DNA from: Chloroflexota bacterium
Lineage (GTDB): Bacteria; Chloroflexota; Dehalococcoidia; UBA6926
Direction: 5' to 3'
Length of the DNA: 49,450 bases
Assembly (NCBI GenBank): GCA_026713485.1
Contig: JAPOOK010000022.1
Span: 1-49,450, forward strand
A program made the position numbers and the translations under genes. The notes below the pieces were generated by a model. It was not told the DNA's origin, did not search any database, and was given only the letters and a program-made list of their open reading frames with translations. Shown here one piece after another: positions 1 to 7,698 of this stretch (positions within the stretch are counted from its first letter, which is position 1; each line of letters opens with the position of its first letter).

Positions 1-424
<424 letters not shown>

Positions 425-484
425 AATTGAACGGAAGACCTCGTCTTCCTTTTATCTCACTATCCAGCTGTTAAGGCGCTTACA

Positions 485-502
485 CCCTTCCCGAGGGAAG
501 GG
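485..502 (-). other. Stem-loop at the start of the rRNA leader
   Basis: A perfect 8 bp inverted repeat (CCCTTCCC, 2 nt, GGGAAGGG) begins only a few bases after the predicted rRNA start site. It could be an antitermination or processing hairpin of the leader transcript. The structure is seen directly; the role is inferred. Confidence 0.4.
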
Positions 503-512
503 CGCAACGTTC

Positions 513-541
513 AGACTATGCCCCGCGCCCACCCTTGTCAA
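513..541 (-). promoter_or_regulatory. Promoter of the rRNA operon
   Basis: Read on the minus strand: TTGACA (536-541), a 17 bp spacer, and TAGTCT (513-518). The predicted transcription start is near 506, leaving a leader of about 80 nt before mature 16S. A perfect -35 box and optimal spacing fit a strong rRNA promoter. No FIS-type or UP element was identified. Confidence 0.75.
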
Positions 542-660
542 GTCTTTAAACCCGCTCCCCACGCGGTAAACGGGGTGTTTGGGCATCGCTGAAACGCTGG
601 GCAGGACGCCGTGCTGCCGTCAGTATCATGGGAGGGCGCGTGGATGCCGCGAGGGTGCCT

Positions 661-1545
661 ATGAGAGTCAGCCGTTCTGTGGTTGTAGGGGCGGCGATAG
701 TCGCTGCGGGAATACCGGCGTCATTCCTTGCCACGATGATCCTTCTGGACCTTGCTCCGGAGGCGGTTGTGTGGTCGGCCATCAACCACCCCGCGTCATT
801 CCTGCGCATGCCCCTGACACTGTTCATGCTCGCCGCCGCCGTCTTTGCAGTCCTGACGATTCTTCGTGTGAGGGCAGGCGACCGCAACGCCATCCGAACC
901 GCCCCCGATGCCGCGATGTATTTCCATGCAGTCACCATCGTCTACGTCACCATCGCGCTGGCCACGCCGTATTTCGACACTCTGTCGTATGAGCCGGCCC
1001 TCTACGCTCCGTTCGCAATCGCCCTGCTGATGGTGGCATTCAATGCTCGTCCTACAGGTCGGAGCGATGACGGTGACGGCAGTGCACGCGACGACACGAC
1101 TTCTCAACAGGGCCGCGCTGTCGTAATCGCGTTTCTCGCCGCCGCTATGGCCATTGGCACTAGCGCCGCATATGGGCTGCAACTGTTGGACGGGGACACG
1201 GCGGGCTGCACGCGATCCTATTGCTCAACGGAGGCGACAATCGGCTTTGTTGGGGCAATGGCGGTGGGGGCTATTGCGGCGGCCAGCATGATGCTGCGGA
1301 GCGTTTCCGGCGACGCTTCCGCAGCGAGGCAAAGTCACCTCGGTGTGACGGCCTTCGCGTGCCTCACGCTGCTCATCGCACCTCTGGTGGTGTTCCGGCT
1401 GGTGCCGTACTACGTCTTCGTGCCCGGGCTCTTCTACGGACTGTCCGCACTCGCGCTCCTGATCAGCATTTCGCCCAACGCTGAGCCGACGGAGGCGCGG
1501 GAGCCGGTAGGAGAACTACCCCCACCGCCAGATATGCCGATATAG
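661..1545 (+). CDS. Polytopic membrane protein, unknown function
   Basis: A 294-residue protein with about eight hydrophobic segments spread over its whole length, separated by short hydrophilic loops. One loop of about 20 residues, rich in Asp, Ser and Thr, lies near the middle. The C-terminus is Pro/Glu-rich and probably cytoplasmic. ATG at 661 is preferred because a GAGGGTG ribosome site sits 5 nt upstream; an in-frame ATG at 628 has none. The gene stands alone, divergent from the rRNA operon. No recognised family motif was found, so no function is proposed. Confidence 0.7.
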   Translation: MRVSRSVVVGAAIVAAGIPASFLATMILLDLAPEAVVWSAINHPASFLRMPLTLFMLAAAVFAVLTILRVRAGDRNAIRTAPDAAMYFHAVTIVYVTIALATPYFDTLSYEPALYAPFAIALLMVAFNARPTGRSDDGDGSARDDTTSQQGRAVVIAFLAAAMAIGTSAAYGLQLLDGDTAGCTRSYCSTEATIGFVGAMAVGAIAAASMMLRSVSGDASAARQSHLGVTAFACLTLLIAPLVVFRLVPYYVFVPGLFYGLSALALLISISPNAEPTEAREPVGELPPPPDMPI

Positions 1546-1668
1546 AGGGATGAGAAGCGGAATGTCGAGCAGCTGGACACGCGGTCAGCAACGTGTACTC
1601 TTGGCGGCGAGAACGGGGGCTTGCCCTCCGGGGCGCGCCCCTCAAGTGAGGTGAGAGGAGGCGCGTCA

Positions 1669-2079
1669 ATGCTGAGTCGGGTGCGAGTCAACACTCTGCC
1701 GGCGTGGATAGCTCATCTGTGGGCGTGGGGCATCGGGCTGTTTCTGGCTCTGGGTCCTGTCTATCAGGGTGTGAGCATGTCCTCCACTGCGCCCGGCGAG
1801 CGCATAGAAACCAGTTCGACGTTGATTGAGCAGAACGGTCTCTGGGTTCTCTGGATATTGCTCGTTCCTGTCTTGGTCTCAGGTGTCGCGCTGGTGGCTA
1901 TTCACTTTGCGGACGCCGGTCATATGAGGCGCAGAGCGCTCCTATGGACGCTGGCATTGGGTTTTCTAGGGTTGTGCGTCATAACCATCATCTCGATCGG
2001 TTTGCTCTACCTCCCGATGGCGCTCGCGCTGTTGTTTACTGCGATACTCAATCCCTCGCGGCAGCGCCCCGCGAGATGA
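1669..2079 (+). CDS. Small membrane protein, unknown function
   Basis: 136 residues with three to four hydrophobic segments: one near the N-terminus (about 10-30), one at about 55-77, and a long one at about 92-128 that could cross the membrane twice. A GAGAGGAGG ribosome site 8 nt upstream fixes the ATG at 1669; a TTG at 1621 in the same frame lacks one. No family was recognised. It follows another membrane-protein gene on the same strand after about 120 bp, which is too far to assume co-translation. Confidence 0.65.
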   Translation: MLSRVRVNTLPAWIAHLWAWGIGLFLALGPVYQGVSMSSTAPGERIETSSTLIEQNGLWVLWILLVPVLVSGVALVAIHFADAGHMRRRALLWTLALGFLGLCVITIISIGLLYLPMALALLFTAILNPSRQRPAR

Positions 2080-2138
2080 TTAGAGCGGGGCGGGGCACTT
2101 ACGGTTCTCACGTGGAAGGCTGAGGGTCGAACTCCGCG

Positions 2139-2516
2139 CTAGAAAGCGGATGTGCCAACCGATGAGTCAAACGCTGGGTCCCCGGGCTTCGGGCCGTATC
2201 GGTTCGGACCGTTGGTTCCCCCCAGCATCCCACATTCGATAAGGATCCAAATGGGGCCAATCAAGAAAGGGATGAATCCTACCAAGCTCATCCAGCCCGA
2301 CTTGTCTCGATCGTGCCAGCGTTTTGCTAAAATCGCGAATTGCATCCAGAGCGATACCAGCCAAACAGGGAAAAGCAACAACACTAATTCTGGGACAGCA
2401 ACCGGCACAATCCCAAGAACCACCCATGCGCCAACGAGAGGAATGACACCCTTCAACCAGAAAGTTGCAATGTCGATTCGGCCGCTATAGCTGAACAGCA
2501 CGTTTCCAATTGACAA
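2139..2516 (-). CDS. DUF805 family inner-membrane protein
   Basis: The sequence carries the DUF805 (YhaH-like) landmarks in order: FSYSGRIDIATFW at the N-terminus, the AKRWHDRDKSGW motif in the middle, and GTNGPNRYGPKPGD near the C-terminus, with about four membrane segments around them. DUF805 proteins are small membrane proteins of unknown function. The TTG at 2516 is chosen because GGAGGTGGAGT lies immediately upstream and DUF805 proteins normally begin just before the GRI motif; a GTG at 2579 would add 21 residues. Base composition is lower in GC than the flanking housekeeping genes. Confidence 0.8.
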   Translation of the reverse strand: MSIGNVLFSYSGRIDIATFWLKGVIPLVGAWVVLGIVPVAVPELVLLLFPVWLVSLWMQFAILAKRWHDRDKSGWMSLVGFIPFLIGPIWILIECGMLGGTNGPNRYGPKPGDPAFDSSVGTSAF

Positions 2517-2617
2517 ACTCCACCTCCCAGAACTACGGACAATACTATACCGTTCAGTTGGGTGTGTGGATGCTTGCACCTAAATCACTTTGCTAGGCGA
2601 CAACAGGAGGGCAGAGT

Positions 2618-2929
2618 ATGCATGAACCTGCAAACAGAGGGCCGTCAGCCTCTGCTAAAGCCGGAATACTTGGTATCGCATTCCTGACTGGAATAATGCC
2701 TGGCGCGATTCTGGGCATTATTCCAGGCTTGATAACCGGATTTTTCGGTGTCCATCTCATTGCAGCCGTGATATTCGGTGTCCTCTATGGTGTCGGTTAT
2801 ATCTGGCAGCGTAGAGCCTACTTTGGCGACGTTAGTACAGTGTCCTATTTGCTAGCTCTCGGAAGCGGGATAGGGATGGCGGCGTCCGTTGGGGGTATTG
2901 GCGCTTTGGTCGCTGCCTTTCGCGGCTGA
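2618..2929 (+). CDS. Small glycine-rich membrane protein
   Basis: 103 residues with three Gly/Ile-rich hydrophobic stretches and almost no soluble domain. An AGGAGGG ribosome site (2605-2611) precedes the ATG by 6 nt. The first half (IMPGAILGIIPGLITGFFG) has the regular small-residue spacing of tightly packed helices. It lies convergent to the phage-type operon on the other strand. No family was recognised. A holin-like role is conceivable from size and position alone, but nothing in the sequence demonstrates it. Confidence 0.6.
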   Translation: MHEPANRGPSASAKAGILGIAFLTGIMPGAILGIIPGLITGFFGVHLIAAVIFGVLYGVGYIWQRRAYFGDVSTVSYLLALGSGIGMAASVGGIGALVAAFRG

Positions 2930-2997
2930 AGACAGCGGCTGTCCAGGCCAAGGGCGTTAGCTAGAAGAAAGAAATCGTTTCTGGCTCAGAGGCGATA

Positions 2998-4335
2998 TCA
3001 GGCCATCTCTGCATCAATCATCGCCATCTCCGCCTCCGGGTCTGACACGCCGAAGCGGGCCATGGCGGTGCGCTTGGAGCGCAGGCCGCTCCTGACAAGT
3101 TCGATCTCCTGCCGCGCAATCTGCGCCTGGTCCTGCGGCAGCACCGCGCCCCATTCGATGGATGTGCGGTACGGGGCGAGTTGCTCGCCCGTCATCTGCT
3201 CATGGATGCGGAGGGCGATTTCATTTCGTTTGCGATACGCCGCGGCTCGGATGAGCCTCTTGCGTCGCAGCTTGTGCAGGAGCGGGTGCAGCTCCATCTC
3301 CAACGCAACGCCGGACAGCCCCTGCCGGTTGTCGCCAAAGGCGATGCGCGGCGTCTCTGAGAGATCGTGCAGTGCGCGATAGATGGCGTTCACATAGTCG
3401 ATGTGGAGTTGGACGCCGCCGCCCTGCAGCAGGTCCAGCAGGTAGGCGCGCGCCCGGTCCGGCAGCTCCCACACCGCGCCGGGCTGAATGGCGATGTCCT
3501 GCGACTGATCGACGTTCTCCAGCACGGCAATGGGATTGCCGGAGAGTTCCAAGATCATGGAAAGCTGGGAGAGGGCGCGGTTGAGTTCACGGATCGGCTC
3601 CACCATGGCCGGAATGTCTGACACGCCCCAGAACTGCTTGGGGGCGCGGATGTTGGGATAGACGACGAACGGGATGAGGCCGTAGGGGTTGGCCTCGTCC
3701 CGCACGAGCGCGTCGCCCGCCCAAAGTTGGAATCTCTTGTCGTCCCACACCTCCGTGATTGTGACGTGGGACTGATTTGGTCCCCGCGCCGCCGGGCGGA
3801 CGCCGTGCAACTCACGCGCCTCCTCGGGATCCAGCGTGTAGCGGGAGGCGACGCGGCGGATGCGATTCACGTCATCCCCCACCCACCAGCAATGCAGCCC
3901 CTGGACGTCCGGCGCGGTGATGCGGACGCTGTTGCGCTCCTCATCCCACGTGATCTTGTACGCGCCGTCGCCGAGCACCGCCGTGTCGATCTCCGAATCA
4001 AAGTCCAGTTGATCGAGGGAGTTGGCCTCGGCGATGTCCGCAAGCAGGCGTTCTGCCCGCCGCGCCCGTTCCTGCTCGTCCGCCGACGAGTCAACCGGCG
4101 GCACGGTGGAGCGGATATCGGCCATCAGGTAGGACGTGACCTTCTCCACAGAGGCCTTGGCGTAGTTGAAGGTGAGGCGGCGCTCCCGACCGCGCGTCCG
4201 TCCCGGCCAGTGCTCGCCGTTGTAGAAGGCGAGGTTGCGGCGGTAGTGCTCGCGTCGTTCTGAATCGCGCTTGTCCAACGATGACGGCAGGAACGCCGCG
4301 CCGCTCTGTGTCCGTCCGTTCTGTGATGTGGTCAT
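2998..4335 (-). CDS. Phage portal protein (SPP1 gp6-like)
   Basis: 445 residues. In tailed phages the portal is the dodecameric ring through which DNA enters the capsid, docking with terminase. The features match portal proteins: an N-terminal charged segment ending in RRNLAFYNGEHW, a FNYAKASVEKVTSYLMAD segment, the central EPIRELNRALSQL helix, and a C-terminal part with ARFGVSDPEAE. It overlaps the preceding HTH gene by the 4 nt ATGA, which indicates translational coupling. Normally a scaffold/protease and capsid gene would follow; here the operon simply stops. The start is ATG at 4335. Length is in the usual range, so the portal itself looks intact. Confidence 0.85.
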   Translation of the reverse strand: MTTSQNGRTQSGAAFLPSSLDKRDSERREHYRRNLAFYNGEHWPGRTRGRERRLTFNYAKASVEKVTSYLMADIRSTVPPVDSSADEQERARRAERLLADIAEANSLDQLDFDSEIDTAVLGDGAYKITWDEERNSVRITAPDVQGLHCWWVGDDVNRIRRVASRYTLDPEEARELHGVRPAARGPNQSHVTITEVWDDKRFQLWAGDALVRDEANPYGLIPFVVYPNIRAPKQFWGVSDIPAMVEPIRELNRALSQLSMILELSGNPIAVLENVDQSQDIAIQPGAVWELPDRARAYLLDLLQGGGVQLHIDYVNAIYRALHDLSETPRIAFGDNRQGLSGVALEMELHPLLHKLRRKRLIRAAAYRKRNEIALRIHEQMTGEQLAPYRTSIEWGAVLPQDQAQIARQEIELVRSGLRSKRTAMARFGVSDPEAEMAMIDAEMA

Positions 4336-4739
4336 GGTCTGGCCTTTCTCTTATTGGCGACTGCAGGCCCGGCCCCATTCCGTGCGGATCGCAGGACGCG
4401 AAAGACGGTACGCGTGCCGACGTTGAACCTCTCTGCGATAGCAGCGATGGGCAGCCCGTCTTTGACTCGCGCCTCAACGATGGCCTTATCTCGCGGCATC
4501 AGCCTTTCGCGGCGTGTGACGAGCGGCTCATCGTAGCGGCAGCGAGGATAGGGGCAGTCAAGAGAGCGCGTGCAGTCATCGCCGCAGCCGCGGTCGATGT
4601 AGAGGGTGTCCTCCGGCAGCCCGTCTCCCCGGTTCCCGCTGCGGCGCCGCCGCGCAAGTGGAATCTCCAGTTGGTCGACATTGTTTGGCTTGCGCGGGAG
4701 AGGTGGCAGATCAGCAAGCCTGGGGGGTTCAACTGTCAT
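4332..4739 (-). CDS. Cys-cluster helix-turn-helix protein, possible small terminase role
   Basis: 135 residues. The N-terminal third is Pro/Arg-rich and disordered-looking. The middle has four cysteines (C52, C56, C62, C67; pattern CxxxC-x5-CxxxxC) that could bind zinc. The C-terminal part (about 83-118) is a resolvase-like HTH with the turn IAAIAERFNVGTRTVFRVL. The ATG at 4739 has GGAGGAGG 7 nt upstream. It lies between terminase large subunit and portal, so a DNA-recognition (TerS-like) or regulatory role is plausible, but this is inferred only from position and the HTH. An upstream ATG at 4889 would overlap the terminase gene and lacks support. Confidence 0.7.
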   Translation of the reverse strand: MTVEPPRLADLPPLPRKPNNVDQLEIPLARRRRSGNRGDGLPEDTLYIDRGCGDDCTRSLDCPYPRCRYDEPLVTRRERLMPRDKAIVEARVKDGLPIAAIAERFNVGTRTVFRVLRSARNGAGPAVANKRKARP

Positions 4740-4791
4740 GTGATGGCCTCCTCCGGATCGAATTTGGTGAAAATTCGTGGGCCGGAACGTT

Positions 4792-6240
4792 CTAGTTGGA
4801 GGAATGGCTGCGTCCGACGGCCTTGCGTACACCTCCTTCCTGCGTGCTCGCGTGTGCCAAGAGAGCGAGTGAGACCAGGTAATCGTCATGGCCCTCCCGC
4901 TCCGGCACGTAGAAGTTCATGGTGCGGTTCGCGTTGTGCTTCGCCTGCGCGTGACGCAACTGATGGCGAACGGCGGTGGATTCCGTCGACTGGTCATCCG
5001 CGTAGAGGCGCAGGCGGCCGGCGTTGACGAGGGCGAGCAGGCCAAAGCCGAGTCGTGACTTTGACTGCTGTGTGAACACGATAGGTTGCACCGTCTGCCC
5101 CATGCGGCGATGGAGCGCGGCGGCCGTCGGCTCGCCGATGCCGGTGGCGTCAACCGCAACCCGCCGCACGCGCCACACGTTCTTCAGGAGATCCGTCAGC
5201 TGCTCCGTGAGCGCCCCGTGCGGCGTACCGCGCCAGTGAAAGTGCTGCACGACGCGGACCTGCGGCTCACCGCCATCGTCGGCGGCAATGACTTCGCCGA
5301 TGGTCAGCACGGTCTCGTCGCGCGCGACGGTGCCGGACGCGCCCCATTCCGGCTCGGAGATGGCGACGGGCGCGCCGGCGAGATCAAGGCCTGCGACATA
5401 GACTGCCCCGGGGCGAGGAATCTCCTGACGGGGATGATCCCCGTGCAGCTGAACGATCTGTCCGCGGTTGAAGAGGCGGGTGTTCTCATCGATCGAGAGG
5501 AGGGCGTATTGCGTGCGAAAGAGCGGGTGCTGTTCGCCAAGCCGCTGCCGCTCCGCCTCCACAAACGAGCCGTAGGGCGGATTATGCCGGGCAACATCCT
5601 GCCAGTCGTAGCGAAAGTGGCGAATGGGAACCGCTGAGTCATAGGGGCGCTGAGTCGAGGTCAGGCGCTCAGTGGACTTGACCTGTTCGAGCAGGGAATC
5701 GCTGCGCCACGCGGTGCCATAGAGAACGGTCGTCGCGTTCTGTGCAGCGGCCATCGGGCGGAAATCACGGTTGAACTTGTCCGCGGAGACGTCCTGCGCC
5801 TCGTCGATCTCCAACAGGAGATCCGCTGTCTGCCCGACAACATTCGACGTTGGGTGCGCGCTGAGATAAGTAGCGCGGCAACGTCCAACGTGGAGGATGT
5901 GCCCCTTATCAAGGCGGGATATGGAATTAAGGCCGTTCTCACCGAGACGCTGCAAGATGCGCTGGATCGAGATCAGTGCCTGCGGCTGAAAGGTGGGAGC
6001 AGCCTTGACGATTGCGCCGCCACGAGCGGCATTGCGGAGCAGCAGCACCATCTGGAGATAGGCGGATAGTTCGTTCTTCCCCGCCTGCCGCGCCATCTCC
6101 ACCGTGAACGTCAGCCCGCGCCGATTCAGCACGGAATCCAACACAGCGCGCGCAACCTCCGCCTGGTAGGGACGCAGACGTATGACGGGCGGGGGAGCGC
6201 CCCGCCTGGCCGGTATCGTCCGCGGCTCCATGATCGTCAC
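4792..6240 (-). CDS. Phage terminase large subunit
   Basis: 482 residues with the two-domain layout of TerL, the ATP-driven DNA packaging motor and nuclease. The ATPase domain has a variant P-loop MARQAGKNE (about 49-57), Walker B LLLEIDEAQD (141-150, D146/E147) and a coupling motif YGTAWR (174-179). The RNase H-like nuclease domain shows three acidic positions: GLDLAG (D286), VDATG (D364) and HDDYLVSLAL (D452/D453). All expected catalytic positions are present, so the protein looks functional. The GTG at 6240 follows the stop of the preceding gene by 2 nt; an ATG at 6231 is an alternative start. Confidence 0.88.
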   Translation of the reverse strand: MTIMEPRTIPARRGAPPPVIRLRPYQAEVARAVLDSVLNRRGLTFTVEMARQAGKNELSAYLQMVLLLRNAARGGAIVKAAPTFQPQALISIQRILQRLGENGLNSISRLDKGHILHVGRCRATYLSAHPTSNVVGQTADLLLEIDEAQDVSADKFNRDFRPMAAAQNATTVLYGTAWRSDSLLEQVKSTERLTSTQRPYDSAVPIRHFRYDWQDVARHNPPYGSFVEAERQRLGEQHPLFRTQYALLSIDENTRLFNRGQIVQLHGDHPRQEIPRPGAVYVAGLDLAGAPVAISEPEWGASGTVARDETVLTIGEVIAADDGGEPQVRVVQHFHWRGTPHGALTEQLTDLLKNVWRVRRVAVDATGIGEPTAAALHRRMGQTVQPIVFTQQSKSRLGFGLLALVNAGRLRLYADDQSTESTAVRHQLRHAQAKHNANRTMNFYVPEREGHDDYLVSLALLAHASTQEGGVRKAVGRSHSSN

Positions 6241-6242
6241 AG

Positions 6243-6572
6243 CTACAGCCCCGCCACGCGCAGGATGGCCTGCCGCGCCACCGTGCCGACAATCAGCAGG
6301 AACAGGTCATTGATGCGGCCTCGCAGGTCCTGCAGCTGCTGCTCCAGCGCCTGCATCTGCTGTTGGAGCAGCGCCTCGAATGCCGTGCTTGGCTCCATGT
6401 CGAGCGTGGGCTTGGTATCGGGCGCGGGTACAGAGGTGATGGGGGTGCGTCCGTGATTCCTGAGGGCGCGACCCAGCAGGCCGCGCAGGGCGTCACGCAA
6501 TTCCTCGGTTCGACGATGCGCCATAGCTCGCAGTCTCCTTAGTGTCGGCTCAAATGTGTTCATTGCGGTCAT
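6243..6572 (-). CDS. Small coiled-coil protein with hydrophobic tail
   Basis: 109 residues. The N-terminal half is basic (many Arg). A Gln/Leu heptad region (about 66-88, LLQQQMQALEQQLQDLRGRI) predicts a coiled coil, and the last 20 residues are hydrophobic (LFLLIVGTVARQAILRVAGL). The layout recalls XhlA-type phage lysis accessory proteins (coiled coil plus C-terminal membrane helix), but no sequence match was established. It overlaps the gene before it by ATGA (6569-6572) and abuts the terminase gene, so it is co-translated with the packaging genes. Confidence 0.7.
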   Translation of the reverse strand: MTAMNTFEPTLRRLRAMAHRRTEELRDALRGLLGRALRNHGRTPITSVPAPDTKPTLDMEPSTAFEALLQQQMQALEQQLQDLRGRINDLFLLIVGTVARQAILRVAGL

Positions 6573-6940
6573 GGTTCAATACCTTCATCCGGTCCGGGGA
6601 AGAGCTGCTCTCCAAGCCCGCGCAGTGTGCCGACAAGGTTGTCGAACAGATCGCTCTCCGCCTTGTCGGCGAGGCGATGGCGGGCCGCGAGAGTGCGGGA
6701 CAGCGTGCCGATGCCCTTCATCAGCAGGGGCAGATCGTCCGGCCTTTCTTCCAACGCGGTGAGGATCTTGGCGCGGAGAACGGCGATCTCATCATCGAGG
6801 CCGTCCATGTTGGCGGCGCGCTTCAGGTACTCCGACTCCGCCTCTGAAAGGGCGCGCTCGTAGAAGTTGGCCTTTGCCCTGCGGCGGGGCGACACTGCCC
6901 GCGCTGGCGACTTTGCCGCCTTATCGATCTTTCTGACCAT
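6569..6940 (-). CDS. Small helical protein of the phage-type operon
   Basis: 123 residues, strongly helical and charged, with a basic N-terminus (VRKIDKAAKSPARAVSPRRR) and a Leu-rich helical core containing MDGLDDEIAVLRAKI and LLMKGIGTLSRTLAARHRL. The start is set at ATG 6940, which has AGGA 8 nt upstream; an in-frame start at 7006 would overlap the preceding small gene. The basic tail plus helical bundle would suit a DNA-binding terminase partner, but this is inference. The stop overlaps the next start by ATGA. Confidence 0.65.
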   Translation of the reverse strand: MVRKIDKAAKSPARAVSPRRRAKANFYERALSEAESEYLKRAANMDGLDDEIAVLRAKILTALEERPDDLPLLMKGIGTLSRTLAARHRLADKAESDLFDNLVGTLRGLGEQLFPGPDEGIEP

Positions 6941-6950
6941 CGGGCACGTC

Positions 6951-7133
6951 CTATGCTCGCCTGTCAGGCTGCAGATCGCCCGGCAACTCATCGAGAAAAA
7001 GGTCAAGCGCGTCAGACGGCGTTTCGGTTATCGCCTTTGCGAGGCCCCAGATGAGGGCAAGGGCGGAGAGTTCACTCAATTCGGATGCTTCCGCATCCCG
7101 AATCACCTTGAGAGTGACCGGCTGTCCTGTCAT
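6951..7133 (-). CDS. Small hypothetical protein
   Basis: 60 residues, acidic, with MTGQPVTLKVIRDAE at the N-terminus and a Leu/Ala-rich helical middle. A GGGAGGGAG ribosome site 5-6 nt before the ATG and its position 10 nt ahead of the next operon gene (whose AGGA overlaps this gene's TAG) support it as real coding sequence. No family was recognised. Confidence 0.55.
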   Translation of the reverse strand: MTGQPVTLKVIRDAEASELSELSALALIWGLAKAITETPSDALDLFLDELPGDLQPDRRA

Positions 7134-7176
7134 CGTGTCTCCCTCCCGTTTCTGTGCTCGCCTGCTGCCGCAACGC

Positions 7177-7485
7177 TTAACGCGGCCTGCGACGGAGGCG
7201 TGAGAGGATGAGCGCCGCGAAGAACAGCGTGCCTACCAGGGCGATGATGCCCGCCAGCAGCCAGCCTCGCGCCTCCTGCCAATTCATGGGGTGGCTGCGC
7301 GGCAACAGGATCAAACCGATGAAGATGCTCTGCATCGCCATGCCGAGTGAGATGAGGGCAACAGCCCGTGCCGCAACGGTCGCCCGGCGGCTGTTCCATC
7401 GGCTCGTGAGCAGGTAACCTGCGTTCACGAGTGAGATGGTTGCCGTGAGGGAGTGCTCGACGGCGATGAGAATGGACCACGGCAG
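7177..7485 (-). CDS. Small three-helix membrane protein with probable CTG start
   Basis: First gene of the phage-type operon. Translated from CTG at 7485 it gives 102 residues with three membrane segments: WSILIAVEHSLTATISLVNA, ALISLGMAMQSIFIGLILL and WLLAGIIALVGTLFFAALIL, ending in a basic RLRRRPR tail. A perfect AGGAGGT (7492-7498) lies exactly 6 nt before the CTG, and no ATG/GTG/TTG occurs in this frame until GTG 7428, which would cut the first helix and leave that ribosome site 64 nt away. Topology and size fit a holin-like protein, but no family match is claimed. The overlapping reading frame on the same strand is Arg/His-rich and looks non-coding. Confidence 0.6.
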   Translation of the reverse strand: MPWSILIAVEHSLTATISLVNAGYLLTSRWNSRRATVAARAVALISLGMAMQSIFIGLILLPRSHPMNWQEARGWLLAGIIALVGTLFFAALILSRLRRRPR

Positions 7486-7537
7486 CGCTGTACCTCCTGT
7501 AGGTTTCCCGCGTGGGCTGGTGCGTCGTCAGAACGGA

Positions 7538-7566
7538 AGAATAGAATAAATGTTCTTTTTCGTCAA
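7538..7566 (-). promoter_or_regulatory. Promoter of the phage-type operon
   Basis: TTGACG (7561-7566), 17 bp spacer, TATTCT (7538-7543) on the minus strand, in an AT-rich patch within GC-rich surroundings. The predicted start is near 7531, giving a leader of about 45 nt to the CTG start at 7485. It is placed to drive all genes from 7485 down to 2998. Confidence 0.75.
7544..7555. promoter_or_regulatory. SOS-box-like site in the promoter spacer
   Basis: GAACATTTATTC on the minus strand fills the 3' part of the spacer and abuts the -10 box. It differs by one base from the GAAC-N4-GTTC core of Gram-positive-type LexA operators. A single near-match of this kind can occur by chance, so LexA control is only a hypothesis. 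Confidence 0.3.
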
Positions 7567-7698
7567 TACGCCATGACACACCGGCATGGCGCGGGCGCCG
7601 TCGGGTCCCCATGACTCGGATACACTGGTAGAAGGCGCGCATGGCGCGTCTGTTCACTTTCAGGTGGAAGCGAGACTTGATCGACCGGTGAGAAACGC

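Noticed and set aside
7130-7657. 175-codon minus-strand frame overlapping the first packaging-operon genes
   Set aside because: Arg/His-rich product spanning the promoter region; the alternative frame encodes three coherent membrane helices behind a perfect ribosome site.
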